Shown: positions 47,525-56,971 of the stretch, in pieces
Numbering within the stretch: position 1 is the stretch's first letter
Layout: each line of letters begins with the position of its first letter
From: Burkholderia sp. HI2500
GTDB taxonomy: Bacteria > Pseudomonadota > Gammaproteobacteria > Burkholderiales > Burkholderiaceae
Length of the DNA: 64,000 bases
Direction: 5' to 3'
Assembly (NCBI RefSeq): GCF_002223055.1
Contig: NZ_NKFL01000006.1
Coordinates: 2,294,001 to 2,358,000 of the forward strand
Made by a program: the position numbers and the translations under genes
Notes under the pieces: model-generated
Told to the model about the DNA's origin: nothing
The model's database searches: none
The model's input: the letters and a program-made list of their open reading frames with translations, nothing else

Positions 47525-47995
47525 ATGAAAATCGGCGAACTGGCGAAGGCGAGCGGCCTCGCGGCGTCCCGCATCCGCTTCTACGAAGCGAGCGGGCTGC
47601 TCGAACCGGCCCGTCGGCAGGCCAACGGCTATCGGGAATACGGGTCGGAAGCGTTGACGCGGCTCGCGATCATCGACCGCGCGCAGCGCGCGGGTTTTGC
47701 GCTCGACGAGATCCGCGCGGTGTTGCCGCCCGATCTCGGCGCGTGGCCGCGCGACGAGCTGCTGGTCGCGCTGCGGCACAAGGTCGACGAAATCGTGCTG
47801 CTCGAACAGCGTCTCGCGCAGAACCGGCAACATCTAGAGGTGTTGATCGACGAGATTGAGAACAAGCCGGAGGGCGAGGATTGCACGGAAACCGCGCAAC
47901 GGATGCTCGACCGCCTGTGCGCGCAGGCCGAAGAAGCGCCGGCGTCGGCACCGGTGTCCGCGCCGGTCCCGCGGCCGACACGCAAGCGCGCATGA
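47525..47995 (+). CDS. MerR-family transcriptional regulator
   Basis: A 156-aa MerR protein: MKIGELAKASGLAASRIRFYEASGLLEPARR is the winged helix-turn-helix, followed by GYREYGSEALTRLAIIDRAQRAGF and a dimerisation coiled coil to about 125. The C-terminal tail is short with one Cys in EGEDCTET plus one (RLCAQAEE), so metal binding as in MerR is unlikely; the sensing is probably of organic compounds or redox. It probably controls the divergent oxidoreductase. Confidence 0.9.
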   Translation: MKIGELAKASGLAASRIRFYEASGLLEPARRQANGYREYGSEALTRLAIIDRAQRAGFALDEIRAVLPPDLGAWPRDELLVALRHKVDEIVLLEQRLAQNRQHLEVLIDEIENKPEGEDCTETAQRMLDRLCAQAEEAPASAPVSAPVPRPTRKRA

Positions 47996-48099
47996 CTGGT
48001 TACGCTGCGTCACCTGACAAACAATCAACCTCCGCGGCGGCGAGACGAGTCGACGCGCGTGCGCCGGCTTCCCCGGCGCGACTTCACGACCCGATCCGC

Positions 48100-48798
48100 A
48101 TGACGCTCCCCCGCACCACAGGATTCCTCGTCGCCGCACTGCTGACGTTCGGCATCGGCAACGCTTGCGCCAGGACGTGCGCCGATACGCCTGCATCGTT
48201 CGCCTGCCCCGCCGCCCCCGACCTTCCGGACGAGATCGTCGCGCAGCTGCCCGCCGGCTACGAAGCGATGGACGCCGCGTCAGGGCGACTGACCGACAGC
48301 CCCCATGTCGGCTATGTCGTCGTCGCGCATCAGCCCGACGACTCGATGCGCAAGGCGTCGCCGCGTCCGCTGATGATCTTCCTGCCGGGCAAGGACGGGC
48401 ACTACCGGCTCGCGGCGCGCAACGACGCCGTGATCATGAAAGCCGACGAAGGCGGAATGGGCGACCCGTATCTGGATGGCGTCGCCGAGAACGCGCTCAC
48501 GGTCGAACCGCGCACCTTCACGGTCGAACAGGGCGTATTCGCGGGCCATGACCACTGGCGCGACCGTGTCACGTTTCGCTACGACAACGCGCATCGCACG
48601 TGGGTGTTCCATCGCGAGGTGTTCCGGAACTGGCGCTTCAACGACGATCCGAACGGCGATGCGCTGAAGGCCGACCCGGTGCGCGTCACGCGCGCCAATG
48701 CGGCGAAAGCGGTCACGTTCGAAGCGTGGCGGCCGGGTTACTGGTGTGATTCGGCCGAGCGGCGAGGTAGCGATCCGGCTTGCAGCAAGACGCGTTGA
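48100..48798 (+). CDS. hypothetical exported protein
   Basis: A 232-aa protein with a signal peptide (TFGIGNACA|RT) and at least four Cys (ACARTCADTP, SFACPAAP; later WCDSAERRG, PACSKTR), likely disulfide-bonded in the periplasm. Segments such as RPLMIFLPGKDGHYRLAARN and FRYDNAHRTWVFHRE suggest a beta-rich domain, but no family is recognised. The ATG at 48100 is the only one with a signal peptide behind it. Confidence 0.55.
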   Translation: MTLPRTTGFLVAALLTFGIGNACARTCADTPASFACPAAPDLPDEIVAQLPAGYEAMDAASGRLTDSPHVGYVVVAHQPDDSMRKASPRPLMIFLPGKDGHYRLAARNDAVIMKADEGGMGDPYLDGVAENALTVEPRTFTVEQGVFAGHDHWRDRVTFRYDNAHRTWVFHREVFRNWRFNDDPNGDALKADPVRVTRANAAKAVTFEAWRPGYWCDSAERRGSDPACSKTR

Positions 48799-49021
48799 CG
48801 GTGACGCAGCGCCGCCGTGCTGCCGTGCCGCGACTGACGATGCGTGCGGATAAGCGGTATGCACGGACGCTGCCGCGCCGCACGCGCAGTGTGTCTGCCG
48901 GCACGCGCCTGCCCCCTTCGCCGCGCAGATTTGCTTACGTCGCAGGTAATCGACGCGCGCCGCCCGCGCCACGATGATGGCTCCATCGACGCACGAAGCG
49001 CATCACATCAAGGAGCCCGCC

Positions 49022-49342
49022 ATGACCGCCTACGCCATCGCCCACCTGCACGACGTCGAGATGGGCGACGACATCGTCGAATATCTCGAACGCATCGACG
49101 GCACGCTCGCGCCTTTCAGCGGTCATTTCGTGATTCACGGCGCGCGGCCGGAGGTACGTGAAGGCGTGTGGCGCGGCGACCTGATCGCGATCGCGTTTCC
49201 CGATCTGGACACGGCGCGCGCGTGGTACGAATCGGATGCGTACCGGCAGATCCAGCCGCTGCGCGCGCGGCACGCGAGCGGCCCGCTGATCCTGATCGAC
49301 GGCGTCGACGCGCGGCACAAGGCGACCGACATCCTGCGCTGA
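49022..49342 (+). CDS. DUF1330-domain protein
   Basis: A 106-aa protein with a strong ribosome site (AAGGAGCCCGCC). It matches the DUF1330 dimeric alpha/beta-barrel pattern: IAHLHDVEMGDDIVEYLERID, FVIHGARPEVREGVW, LIAIAFPDLDTARAWYESDAY, LILIDGVD. Function unknown; related folds include monooxygenase and muconolactone isomerase types. Confidence 0.85.
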   Translation: MTAYAIAHLHDVEMGDDIVEYLERIDGTLAPFSGHFVIHGARPEVREGVWRGDLIAIAFPDLDTARAWYESDAYRQIQPLRARHASGPLILIDGVDARHKATDILR

Positions 49343-49405
49343 CGAAGCATTACGCGCCGCCGGTCGCCAATCGGGCTGTTGGGCCGCCACGCGCCGACGG
49401 CGGCG

Positions 49406-50131
49406 TTACATCCCTTCGAGCGGCTGCCCCGGCTCCCACGCGTCGACCGTCGCCTTCGCTTTCTCCCGATCGCGCGCCGACAGCACGCCGTCGAGCTCGG
49501 CGGCCGATACCTCGGAGAACTCGACCTTGCGGCTGCCCTTTGCGGATTTCAGCGCCGCGAGGTAGAACGTGTACGCGGTCAGCTGGTTCTGCTTCACGCC
49601 ACGGCCTTTCTGATAGAGCGTCCCCATGCTTTCGAGCCCCAGCGGATCGCCCTGGCGCGCGGCCGAACGATACAGCGCAGTGGCTTTGTCGAGGTCCGCG
49701 GGCAGCTTCAACCCCATGTCGTACATCAAGCCGAGCGCGCTCTGCGCGGGCGCGTAGCCACGGTCGGCTGCCAGCTGGAAGCAATCCGCGGCCACGCGGA
49801 AATAGCGCTTGGCCGGATCCTCTTCACGACGGAACAGCCGCCACGCGATATCGTCGATCCGTACGGCCATGTCGTACTGCATCTTCACGTCGCCATGCTG
49901 GGCGGCGATGAAGCTCCACTTCACCGCCTGCTCGTCGTCCCTGCCCGGGTAGCGGTAGTACTTGCCAAGCAACGCGGCTGCTTCGGCGTTACCCGCGTTC
50001 GCCGCGGTCGTCAGCTCGGGGATGGCGGTCTGGTAGTCCTTCTTCTCGTAGGCGGCCAAGCCGTCCTTCAGGTCGGCAAATGCCGGCGCAACGGCCAGCG
50101 CGGCGCACAGCGCCAATAGGGTTTTTTTCAT
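49406..50131 (-). CDS. exported Sel1-repeat protein
   Basis: A 241-aa protein with a signal peptide (ALAVAPAFA|DL). The rest is helical Sel1/TPR-like repeats: LAAYEKKDYQTAIPELTTAA, GNAEAAALLGKYYRYP, YAPAQSALGLMYDMGLKLPADL, DPLGLESMGTLYQKGRGV. Sel1 proteins act as scaffolds, often in envelope signalling. No adjacent partner is obvious. Confidence 0.8.
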   Translation of the reverse strand: MKKTLLALCAALAVAPAFADLKDGLAAYEKKDYQTAIPELTTAANAGNAEAAALLGKYYRYPGRDDEQAVKWSFIAAQHGDVKMQYDMAVRIDDIAWRLFRREEDPAKRYFRVAADCFQLAADRGYAPAQSALGLMYDMGLKLPADLDKATALYRSAARQGDPLGLESMGTLYQKGRGVKQNQLTAYTFYLAALKSAKGSRKVEFSEVSAAELDGVLSARDREKAKATVDAWEPGQPLEGM

Positions 50132-50334
50132 TGCTCTCGATATTGTGATTATTCGATCGGATTGCGGCGAAGCACGACATCGTGCCCCCACGTGTCGCGC
50201 TTCGCATGCAGCCGTCCGGTGCGTATCGTCGTTCTGCGGCCCCGCATGGCGGAACCTGTCGCACCGGATGGCTTTCCTTTTACCGCAATCGCAAATCCGT
50301 CGTCAATGAAGCGGCCCTCGCCCCACCGTGCCGG

Positions 50335-51168
50335 CTACCCCTTGCGCTCCATCGGCTCGCCGACGACGAACCCGCCGCCCTGGAACCGCTGCGCGGGATC
50401 ATCGTAGTCGGCGGTCGGCGCCGTCACCGGGAACAGCCCGGCGAATTGCTCGGAGCTGTCACGCGGACGGAAGCCGAGGAAACCGGCCTTCGTGTTGTCC
50501 CACCACTTCACCGGGTTGTCCGACGCGCCGTACACGATCGCGTGCCCGACGCGGTTCGTCAGCAGCGAGCAGCGCACCAGCTCGATGAAATCGCGGTAGC
50601 TGAGGAACGTCACGAGCATGCGCGGATTCTTTGGCACTTCGAACGATGAGCCGATCCGCAGGCACACGGTCTCGATCCCGAAGCGGTCGAAGTAGTAGCG
50701 CGACAGCGATTCGCCGAAGCACTTCGTCACGCCGTACAGGCTGTCGGGGCGCAGCGGCGAATCGGCGTCGAGCACTTCCGTGACCGGATGGAAGCCGATC
50801 GCATGGTTCGAGCTCGCGAATACGACGCGCTTCACGCCGTGCTTGCGCGCGGCTTCGTACAGGTTGTACGTGCCGGTGATGTTCGCGCCGACGAGATCGT
50901 CGAACGGCGCATCGACCGAAATGCCGCCGAGGTGGACGATCGCGTCCACGCCGTCGACGAGCTGCATCACCGCGGCCCGGTCGGCCAGGTCGACGACGCG
51001 GGTTTCTTCATGCGCGGCCGCGTCGCCGAGCGTCGCGATGTCGCTGACGCGCACGACGTCGGCCCAGTCGGCGAGCGCGCCGCGCAACTGGCGGCCGAGG
51101 TTGCCGGCCGCGCCTGTCAGCAGCAGGCGCCCGAACGGTTTGCGCGCGCCGGTGGATGAGGCGTTCAT
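50335..51168 (-). CDS. udh: uronate dehydrogenase (NAD-dependent)
   Basis: A 277-aa extended short-chain dehydrogenase: LLLTGAAGNLGRQLR near the start (Rossmann glycine motif), VDLADRAAV, FASSNHAIGF, and the YGVTKCFGE catalytic YxxxK (Tyr, Lys). It oxidises glucuronate or galacturonate to the aldaric acid lactone, first step of the oxidative uronate pathway. Start ATG 51168 follows CAAGGAGATTC. A LacI-type operator lies 39-52 bp upstream, and the transporter and repressor genes of the same regulon lie just beyond. Confidence 0.85.
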   Translation of the reverse strand: MNASSTGARKPFGRLLLTGAAGNLGRQLRGALADWADVVRVSDIATLGDAAAHEETRVVDLADRAAVMQLVDGVDAIVHLGGISVDAPFDDLVGANITGTYNLYEAARKHGVKRVVFASSNHAIGFHPVTEVLDADSPLRPDSLYGVTKCFGESLSRYYFDRFGIETVCLRIGSSFEVPKNPRMLVTFLSYRDFIELVRCSLLTNRVGHAIVYGASDNPVKWWDNTKAGFLGFRPRDSSEQFAGLFPVTAPTADYDDPAQRFQGGGFVVGEPMERKG

Positions 51169-51206
51169 TGAATCTCCTTGCATCTGACCTGAAATCTGAC
51201 TGAATC

Positions 51207-51220
51207 GGAAAACGTTTTCC
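51207..51220. promoter_or_regulatory. LacI-family operator upstream of udh
   Basis: GGAAAACGTTTTCC, a perfect 14-bp palindrome, 39-52 bp upstream of the udh start. Near-copies at 51343 and 53844 mark one regulon. Confidence 0.85.
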
Positions 51221-51342
51221 AACTATACGCGGGCGCACCGCCGAACGTCAATGGTCGACCCCGGTGGCAGCCATCCGCACTTTCCCGATATCGGCGCGTG
51301 GCCGCGCGTGCCCTTTTTCTGCCACAATCCGGCCTTACGGAA

Positions 51343-51356
51343 CGAAAACGTTACCC
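51343..51356. promoter_or_regulatory. degenerate operator at the LacI-type gene (autoregulation)
   Basis: CGAAAACGTTACCC matches 11 of 14 positions of the palindrome upstream of udh and ends five bases before the repressor start codon, so repressor binding would block its own expression. Confidence 0.55.
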
Positions 51357-51361
51357 TTCGA

Positions 51362-52354
51362 ATGAAAAAAGTTTCCCCGACGATCCGCGACGTGGCGGCG
51401 GAAGCCGGCGTGTCGGTCGCGACGGTCTCGAAGTACGTGAACGGCACGCAGCGCTTCTCGCCGACCGTCGAGGCCCGGCTCAAGGAGGCGATCGAGCGGC
51501 TCGGCTACCGTTCGAACCCGCTCGCGCGCTCGATGATCACCGGCCGCACGCGCACGATCGGCCTCGTGATCCTCGACATCAGCAACCCGCACTTCACGAA
51601 CGTGGTGAAAGGCGCGAACCGCGTCGCGCTGCAGCACGACTACACGCTGCTGCTCGTCGATACCGAGGAGAGCCAGGCACGCGAACGCTCGCTGATCGAG
51701 GCGCTCGCGCAGCGCGTCGACGGGCTGATCGTCAGCACGCGGATGCCGGATAACGAAGCCGGCTGGATGCTCGATCTCAACAAGCCGCTCGTACTGCTGC
51801 GTCGCAGCCCCGGTCTGCCGATTCCGAGCGTCGGCATCGACAACCGGCTGTCGACCTACATGCTTGCTCGCCACCTGCTCAATCTCGGCCATACGCGCAT
51901 CGCGTATCTCGGCTTCGGCACCGCACGCGTGAACGACGAACGGATCCAGGGCGCGCGCGACTGTCTCGCGGAAGCCGGGCTCACGCTCGACGTGCACGAT
52001 GCGCATGCGCCGACCGCCGAAGCCGGCGAGCGTGCGTGTTCGCGCGTGATGCTCGGGCCGCAGCGCCCGCAGGCCGTGATCTGCTACAACGACCTGATCG
52101 CGCTCGGCTTCATGAAGGAGGCCACGTCGCTCGGCTTCCGGCTGCCGCAGGACGTGTCGGTCGCGGGCATCGACAACGTGCCGTACGGCGAATACGCGGC
52201 GCCCGCGCTGACCACCGTCGACATCCAGAGCGAGAACATGGGCGAGCTCGCGATGCAGAAGCTGATCGACGCGCTCGCGGGCCGCACCGATGCGAGCTAT
52301 TCGACGTTCGAGCCGCGGCTGATCATGCGCGCGTCGACGGCCGCGGTCGGCTGA
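51362..52354 (+). CDS. LacI-family repressor of uronate genes
   Basis: A 330-aa LacI protein. Helix-turn-helix: MKKVSPTIRDVAAEAGVSVATVSKYVNG, then hinge RSMITGRTRTIG and the sugar-binding core (IGLVILDISNPHFTNVVKG, VAGIDNVPYGEYAAPALTT). ATG 51362 fits the domain start and there is no good ribosome site, in line with the overlapping operator. Divergent from udh with 193 bp between, and convergent with the transporter gene. Confidence 0.9.
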   Translation: MKKVSPTIRDVAAEAGVSVATVSKYVNGTQRFSPTVEARLKEAIERLGYRSNPLARSMITGRTRTIGLVILDISNPHFTNVVKGANRVALQHDYTLLLVDTEESQARERSLIEALAQRVDGLIVSTRMPDNEAGWMLDLNKPLVLLRRSPGLPIPSVGIDNRLSTYMLARHLLNLGHTRIAYLGFGTARVNDERIQGARDCLAEAGLTLDVHDAHAPTAEAGERACSRVMLGPQRPQAVICYNDLIALGFMKEATSLGFRLPQDVSVAGIDNVPYGEYAAPALTTVDIQSENMGELAMQKLIDALAGRTDASYSTFEPRLIMRASTAAVG

Positions 52355-52381
52355 GTTTCCTGTTTCGCGCCTGCAAAAGAA

Positions 52382-52407
52382 AACGCGCCGCCCAAGGGCG
52401 GCGCGTT
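52382..52407. terminator. bidirectional terminator between repressor and transporter genes
   Basis: A 12-bp perfect stem AACGCGCCGCCC / GGGCGGCGCGTT with a two-base loop. Leftward it is followed by TTTTCTTTTG, rightward by CGTTTG; it serves the convergent LacI and MFS genes. Confidence 0.75.
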
Positions 52408-52432
52408 CGTTTGCGGACAAGCGGTCACGCGA

Positions 52433-53725
52433 TTACGCGTCGAGCTGCGCAGGCTTCATCTTCGGCGTGAGCATGTGCATCACGCCCAACGCGATCAGGT
52501 AGGCCGACGCGCCGATCGCGAACAGCACCCAGTAGTGGCCCGTGCGCTGCAGCACCTGGCCGATCACTTCCGAGAACAGCACGCCGCCGATCGAACCGGC
52601 CATCCCGCCGATGCCGACCACCGATGCCACCGCGCGGCGCGGGAACAGGTCGGACGCCGTCGTGAACAGGTTCGCCGACCAGCCCTGGTGCGCGGCGGCG
52701 GCGAGGCCGACGATCAGCACCGCGGCCCACAGGCTCTGCACCTGCGACACGAACGCGATCGGCAGCACGCAGCATGCGCAGATCAGCATCGCCGTCTTGC
52801 GCGCGCCGTTCACGCTCCAGCCCGCGCGCAGCAGCATCGACGACAGCCAGCCGCCGCCGATGCTGCCGACCGTCGTCAGCGCATAGATGCAGACGAGCGG
52901 CAGGCCGATGTGCTGCATGTCCATCCCGCGCGATTCGTTGAGCCACTTCGGCAGCCAGAACAGGTAGAACCACCACACCGGGTCGGTCAGGAACTTGCCG
53001 ATCAGGAACGCCCACGTCTCGCGCTTGCGGATCAGTTCGCCCCAGCGCGGCGCGCCGGCATTCGCGTTCGCCGCGTCGAGCGCTTCCGCTTCGTCGCGCG
53101 GCTCGTCGTATTCGGCGGCGAGCGCGCGCGTATCGGCCTGGCGATAGAGCACGAGCCACACCGCGAGCCACACGATGCCGATCGCGCCGACGATCACGAA
53201 CGCCGCGCGCCAGCCGTAGGCCACCGCGATCGCCGGGATGATCGCCGGTGCGAACACCGCGCCGATGTTCGCACCCGAGTTGAAGATGCCGGTGGCGAGC
53301 GCGCGTTCGCGGCGCGGGAACCATTCGGCCGTGGTCTTGATCGCGGCCGGGAAGTTGCCGCCCTCGCCGATGCCGAGCAGCGCGCGCACGAACGCGAAGC
53401 CCATCACCGAGCCGACCGCCGCGTGCAGCATCGCGGCGATGCTCCACACCAGCATCGCCAGCGCATACGAGATGCGCGTGCCGAGCCGGTCGACGATGCG
53501 CCCGAAGCCGAGCAGGCCTAGCGCATAGAACGCGGAAAACGCCATCACGATGCGGCCGTACTGCACCTGGCTCCAGCCGATGTCGTGCTGGAGCATCGGC
53601 GCGAGCAGGCCGAGGATCTGCCGATCCATGTAGTTGATGACGGTCGCGAAAAACAGCAGCGCACAGACGGTCCAGCGGTAGCGGCTGGCGGCCGCGCGCA
53701 CGGCGCCGACGACGGCAGATTGCAT
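52433..53725 (-). CDS. ExuT-like MFS uronate/sugar-acid transporter
   Basis: A 430-aa transporter of the anion:cation symporter family with 12 helices. Markers: FFATVINYMDRQILGLLAP in helix 1, RIVDRLGTRISYALAMLVWSIAAM, LLGIGEGGNFPAAIKTTAEWFP (typical of GudP/ExuT/DgoT) and RALATGIFNSGANIGA. ATG 53725 has GGAGACATTC before it. Imports hexuronates or aldarates with protons; paired with udh under the same repressor. A near-perfect operator is 119 bp upstream. Confidence 0.9.
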   Translation of the reverse strand: MQSAVVGAVRAAASRYRWTVCALLFFATVINYMDRQILGLLAPMLQHDIGWSQVQYGRIVMAFSAFYALGLLGFGRIVDRLGTRISYALAMLVWSIAAMLHAAVGSVMGFAFVRALLGIGEGGNFPAAIKTTAEWFPRRERALATGIFNSGANIGAVFAPAIIPAIAVAYGWRAAFVIVGAIGIVWLAVWLVLYRQADTRALAAEYDEPRDEAEALDAANANAGAPRWGELIRKRETWAFLIGKFLTDPVWWFYLFWLPKWLNESRGMDMQHIGLPLVCIYALTTVGSIGGGWLSSMLLRAGWSVNGARKTAMLICACCVLPIAFVSQVQSLWAAVLIVGLAAAAHQGWSANLFTTASDLFPRRAVASVVGIGGMAGSIGGVLFSEVIGQVLQRTGHYWVLFAIGASAYLIALGVMHMLTPKMKPAQLDA

Positions 53726-53843
53726 GAATGTCTCCGATGCGCGGCCGCGCCCGTCGCGCCGCACGTTGTTCGTTGACCGGCGACCGGCGCCGGGGCGGAC
53801 GGCGGTGCGCCTGTCGCGCACGGCCGATTCCGTCGATCAATCT

Positions 53844-53857
53844 GGAAAACGTTTTTC
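53844..53857. promoter_or_regulatory. LacI-family operator upstream of the transporter gene
   Basis: GGAAAACGTTTTTC, 13 of 14 positions identical to the palindrome upstream of udh. It lies in the 340-bp stretch between the divergent transporter and Ada-AlkA genes, which otherwise holds only promoters. Confidence 0.75.
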
Positions 53858-54065
53858 AAAGAATAGGACGTGCGCCCCTGCCCTGTCAGTCGGGGATTTC
53901 GATGAGTCATCTCAAATTAGTCAACCGCAAAAGAGACGACTGTTTCACTACATGGCATTAACCGTTTTTCCCCGATTTTCCCGACCGGCGTGCGCGAGGG
54001 CGGCCGCCGAGACACATGTCCGATTCCAGCCAGAATCGGCGGGCGGGATGGTTTACAGTCGTCTC

Positions 54066-55526
54066 ATGCGCCTCGATCCCGACACCTGCTATGACGCCCT
54101 GCTTTCGCGGAACCGCCGCTTCGACGGCTGGTTCTTCGTCGGCGTCGCGACGACGGGCGTGTATTGCCGCCCCGTCTGCCCGGTGAAGCCGCCGAAAGCG
54201 CAGAACTGCAGCTACTACCCGAGCGCCGCGGCCGCCGAGAAAGCCGGCTTTCGACCCTGCATGCGCTGCCGCCCCGAGCTCGCGCCCGGCCACGGACTGC
54301 TCGACCTGTCCGGCACGCTCGCCGACGCGGCCGCCACGCTGATCGAGGACGGTTTCCTGAACGCGCATTCCGTCGATGCGCTCGCACGGCGTGTCGGCGT
54401 GACCGAACGCCACCTGCGCCGGATCTTCGGCGCGCAGTTCGGTGTGTCGCCGGTCGAGTTCGCGCAGACGCACAGGTTGCTGATGGCCAAGCGGTTGCTG
54501 ACCGATACCGCGCTGCCGGTGGCCGTCGTCGCGTCCACGGCCGGGTTCGGCAGCGTGCGGCGCTTCAACGACCTGTTCCTGCAGCGGTACGGCCTCAATC
54601 CACTCCGGCTGCGCAAAGGAGCCCGCGCGTCGGCCGATGGCGACATGACGTTCCCGCTGCCGTATCGCCCGCCGTTCGCGTGGGACGACCTGATGCGCTT
54701 CCTTGCGCAGCGGCAGATCGACGGTGTCGAGCGGATCGATGCGCAGGGTTATGCGCGTGTCGTCGAATTGCCGAACCCGAACGTCAACGACGGTAGCGGG
54801 CGTATTGCCGGCTGGCTGTCCGTCGCGCATGTGCCGCAGCGCTTCGCGCTGGCCGTCACCGTGTCGCCCTCGTTGACGCCGGTCGTACCGGCCGTACTCG
54901 CGCGTGTGCGGCGGCTGTTCGATCTCGACAGCCGCCCCGACGTGATCGACGCGCATCTCGGCGAACTCGCGAGCGGCTCGCCGGGCCTGCGTGTTCCCGG
55001 CGCGTTCGACGGCGTCGAGATCGCGATCCGAGCGATTGCAGGCGAACAGCTTGCGGCGACGCATGCGGGCGCGCCGGTGCTGGCGCGCATCGCCGAACGT
55101 TTCGGCACATCGATCAAAGGCGCGCCGCCGGGCCTCATGCACGCGCTGCCCTCCGCCGCGACGCTGGCCGCCCTGCCGCCTTCCGCGCTTGAAACGATCG
55201 GCATCGCGCGCGAACCCGCACGGGCGATCGTGTCGCTCGCCCGCGCCGTCGACGACGGCACGCTCTCACTCGAACCGATGGCGCCGCTCGACATGACGCT
55301 TGACGCATTGCGCGCGCTGCCCGGCTTCGACGAGCACGCGGTGCAGTACGTCGCGATGCGCGCGATGGCCTGGCCGAATGCGTTCCCGGCCGACGATGCG
55401 TGGCTGCCCGCGCGCAGCGAGCGCACCCGTGTGCCATCATCCGCGCCGCATGCGGCGCGCTGGGCGCCGTGGCGCGCGTATGCCGCACTGCACGTGTGGC
55501 GCCTTCATGGAGATGTGTCGCGATGA
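54066..55526 (+). CDS. Ada-AlkA fusion (methylphosphotriester sensor plus 3-methyladenine DNA glycosylase)
   Basis: A 486-aa repair protein. Residues 1-75: Ada zinc domain with Cys34, Cys38, Cys65 and Cys68 (CRPVC ... CMRC), where Cys34 accepts the phosphotriester methyl group. Residues about 85-185: AraC-type helix-turn-helix (VDALARRVGVTERHLRRIFG). Residues 195-486: AlkA glycosylase. In the glycosylase the catalytic Asp is Asp444 (FPADDAWL), but the GxGPWTA hairpin motif is GFDEHAVQ (420-427), a divergence from E. coli AlkA. So the protein both senses methylation and excises 3-methyl bases. Its stop overlaps the ogt start by ATGA. Confidence 0.9.
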   Translation: MRLDPDTCYDALLSRNRRFDGWFFVGVATTGVYCRPVCPVKPPKAQNCSYYPSAAAAEKAGFRPCMRCRPELAPGHGLLDLSGTLADAAATLIEDGFLNAHSVDALARRVGVTERHLRRIFGAQFGVSPVEFAQTHRLLMAKRLLTDTALPVAVVASTAGFGSVRRFNDLFLQRYGLNPLRLRKGARASADGDMTFPLPYRPPFAWDDLMRFLAQRQIDGVERIDAQGYARVVELPNPNVNDGSGRIAGWLSVAHVPQRFALAVTVSPSLTPVVPAVLARVRRLFDLDSRPDVIDAHLGELASGSPGLRVPGAFDGVEIAIRAIAGEQLAATHAGAPVLARIAERFGTSIKGAPPGLMHALPSAATLAALPPSALETIGIAREPARAIVSLARAVDDGTLSLEPMAPLDMTLDALRALPGFDEHAVQYVAMRAMAWPNAFPADDAWLPARSERTRVPSSAPHAARWAPWRAYAALHVWRLHGDVSR

Positions 55527-56056
55527 CTCCCGCTCACCTGATTCCGAGCCCGCTGGGCGACATCGCCGTGCGCATCGAGGACGATGCGCTGACGGGCCTT
55601 TACTTCGTCGGCCAGAAATACTTCCCGCCGGTTGCGATCGTGACCGAGGCAGACGCGCTCGCGATGTCGCCGCTTGCGCGCAAGGTCGCGGAAGAAGTCG
55701 CCGAGTACTTCACCGGCATGCGCGAGACATTCTCCGTGCCGATTCACCTGCGAGGCACCACGTTTCAACGACGCGTATGGAAGGAACTGCTCGCGATTCC
55801 GTTCGGCGAACTCGTGACGTACGGCGACATCACCGAGCGCGTCGGGTTGCCGATGAGCGGCGCGCGCGCCGTGGGCGGTGCGGTCGGCCGGAACCCGGTG
55901 TCGATCATGGTGCCGTGCCATCGCGTGGTCGGCGCATCGGGCAGCCTCACCGGCTATGCGGGCGGCATCGATCGCAAGCGCGCGCTGCTGTCGCTCGAAG
56001 GCGCGGGGTTCGAGCGCGGCGCCCACCATCCGGTGCAACAGGCGCTCGCGTTCTGA
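55523..56056 (+). CDS. ogt: methylated-DNA-protein cysteine methyltransferase
   Basis: A 177-aa Ogt-type protein. Active-site PCHRV with Cys132 accepts the O6-alkyl group from guanine in a suicide reaction; the helix-turn-helix (GELVTYGDITERVGLPMSGARAVGGAVGRNP) and the LTGYAGGIDRKRALLSLE end are complete. Translationally coupled to the Ada-AlkA gene by a four-base overlap, so direct reversal and base excision of alkylation damage are expressed together. Confidence 0.95.
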   Translation: MTPAHLIPSPLGDIAVRIEDDALTGLYFVGQKYFPPVAIVTEADALAMSPLARKVAEEVAEYFTGMRETFSVPIHLRGTTFQRRVWKELLAIPFGELVTYGDITERVGLPMSGARAVGGAVGRNPVSIMVPCHRVVGASGSLTGYAGGIDRKRALLSLEGAGFERGAHHPVQQALAF

Positions 56057-56075
56057 GTGGAGGCGTGCGGCCGCG

Positions 56076-56894
56076 TCACGCGTTCAACACGGGCCGGCGC
56101 GCTTCACGCTTCGCATACGCGCCGGGCGTCACCTGAAATTTCGCCTGGAACAGCGCGATGAACGACGACGTCGAGTCGTAGCCCAGTTGCGCGGCCACCG
56201 CGCCGATCGGCTCGCCCGCATCGAGCAGCGGCAGCGACGCCAGCAGCCGCACCGCCTGCCGCCATTCGGTAAACGACAGCCCCGTGTCCTGCCGGAAGAG
56301 GCGCGACAGCGTGCGTCGCGTCGCGCCGACCTGATGCCCCCATTCGTCGAGATTGCGCGTATCGCCCGGATCCGCATGCAACGCCCGCGCGATTTTCAGC
56401 AGACGCGGATCGCGCGGCAGCGGCACCGTCAGCGGCGCCTGCCGCATGCGTGCGATCCGGTCCGCGATCAGGCAGACGAGCGCACCGTCCGGCCCCGTCT
56501 CGTCGTAGTTCACCGGCAATTCGGCCGTAGCGAGCACCAGCTCGCGCAGCAGCGGCGTCATGCAGAGGATCGCGCAATCGTCGTGCACGTCGTCGCGCGC
56601 GATCGCCGCATCGAGATACAGGCTGTGGAACGCGACGCAATCGCGCGTCGACACCGCATGCGGCACGTGCGGCGGAATCCACATCGCATAGTGCGGCGGC
56701 AGCAGGTGCCGGCCCGACGGCGTCGACACCTCGAGCACCCCGCTCGTCGCATACATCAGCTGCGCCCACGGATGACTGTGCGCGTCGATGCTCACGTTGC
56801 CGGGAATCCCGAACGCACGCACATACAGCGGCCTCGGCAGGCGCGCCATCGGCGGCACCGCGTAAGGGTCACCCGATTGTCCCGCCAGCACCAT
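56076..56894 (-). CDS. AraC-family transcriptional regulator
   Basis: A 272-aa regulator: N-terminal cupin with HSHPWAQLMYATSGVLEVSTP, and a C-terminal AraC helix-turn-helix pair (residues about 175-265: DEWGHQVGATRRTLSRLFRQDTG and IGAVAAQLGYDSTSSFIALFQ). ATG 56894 has GGAGGACG before it; the GTG/ATG further upstream lies in the panB leader. Ligand unknown. Convergent with ogt, divergent from panB (77 bp), so it may regulate panB. Confidence 0.9.
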   Translation of the reverse strand: MVLAGQSGDPYAVPPMARLPRPLYVRAFGIPGNVSIDAHSHPWAQLMYATSGVLEVSTPSGRHLLPPHYAMWIPPHVPHAVSTRDCVAFHSLYLDAAIARDDVHDDCAILCMTPLLRELVLATAELPVNYDETGPDGALVCLIADRIARMRQAPLTVPLPRDPRLLKIARALHADPGDTRNLDEWGHQVGATRRTLSRLFRQDTGLSFTEWRQAVRLLASLPLLDAGEPIGAVAAQLGYDSTSSFIALFQAKFQVTPGAYAKREARRPVLNA

Positions 56895-56971
56895 AAGACG
56901 TCCTCCGAAGGTCATTGCACGAACGAGCGCGATGCTACCGTGGCGGCTCTTCTTTCACACGGCTTCCGCTC

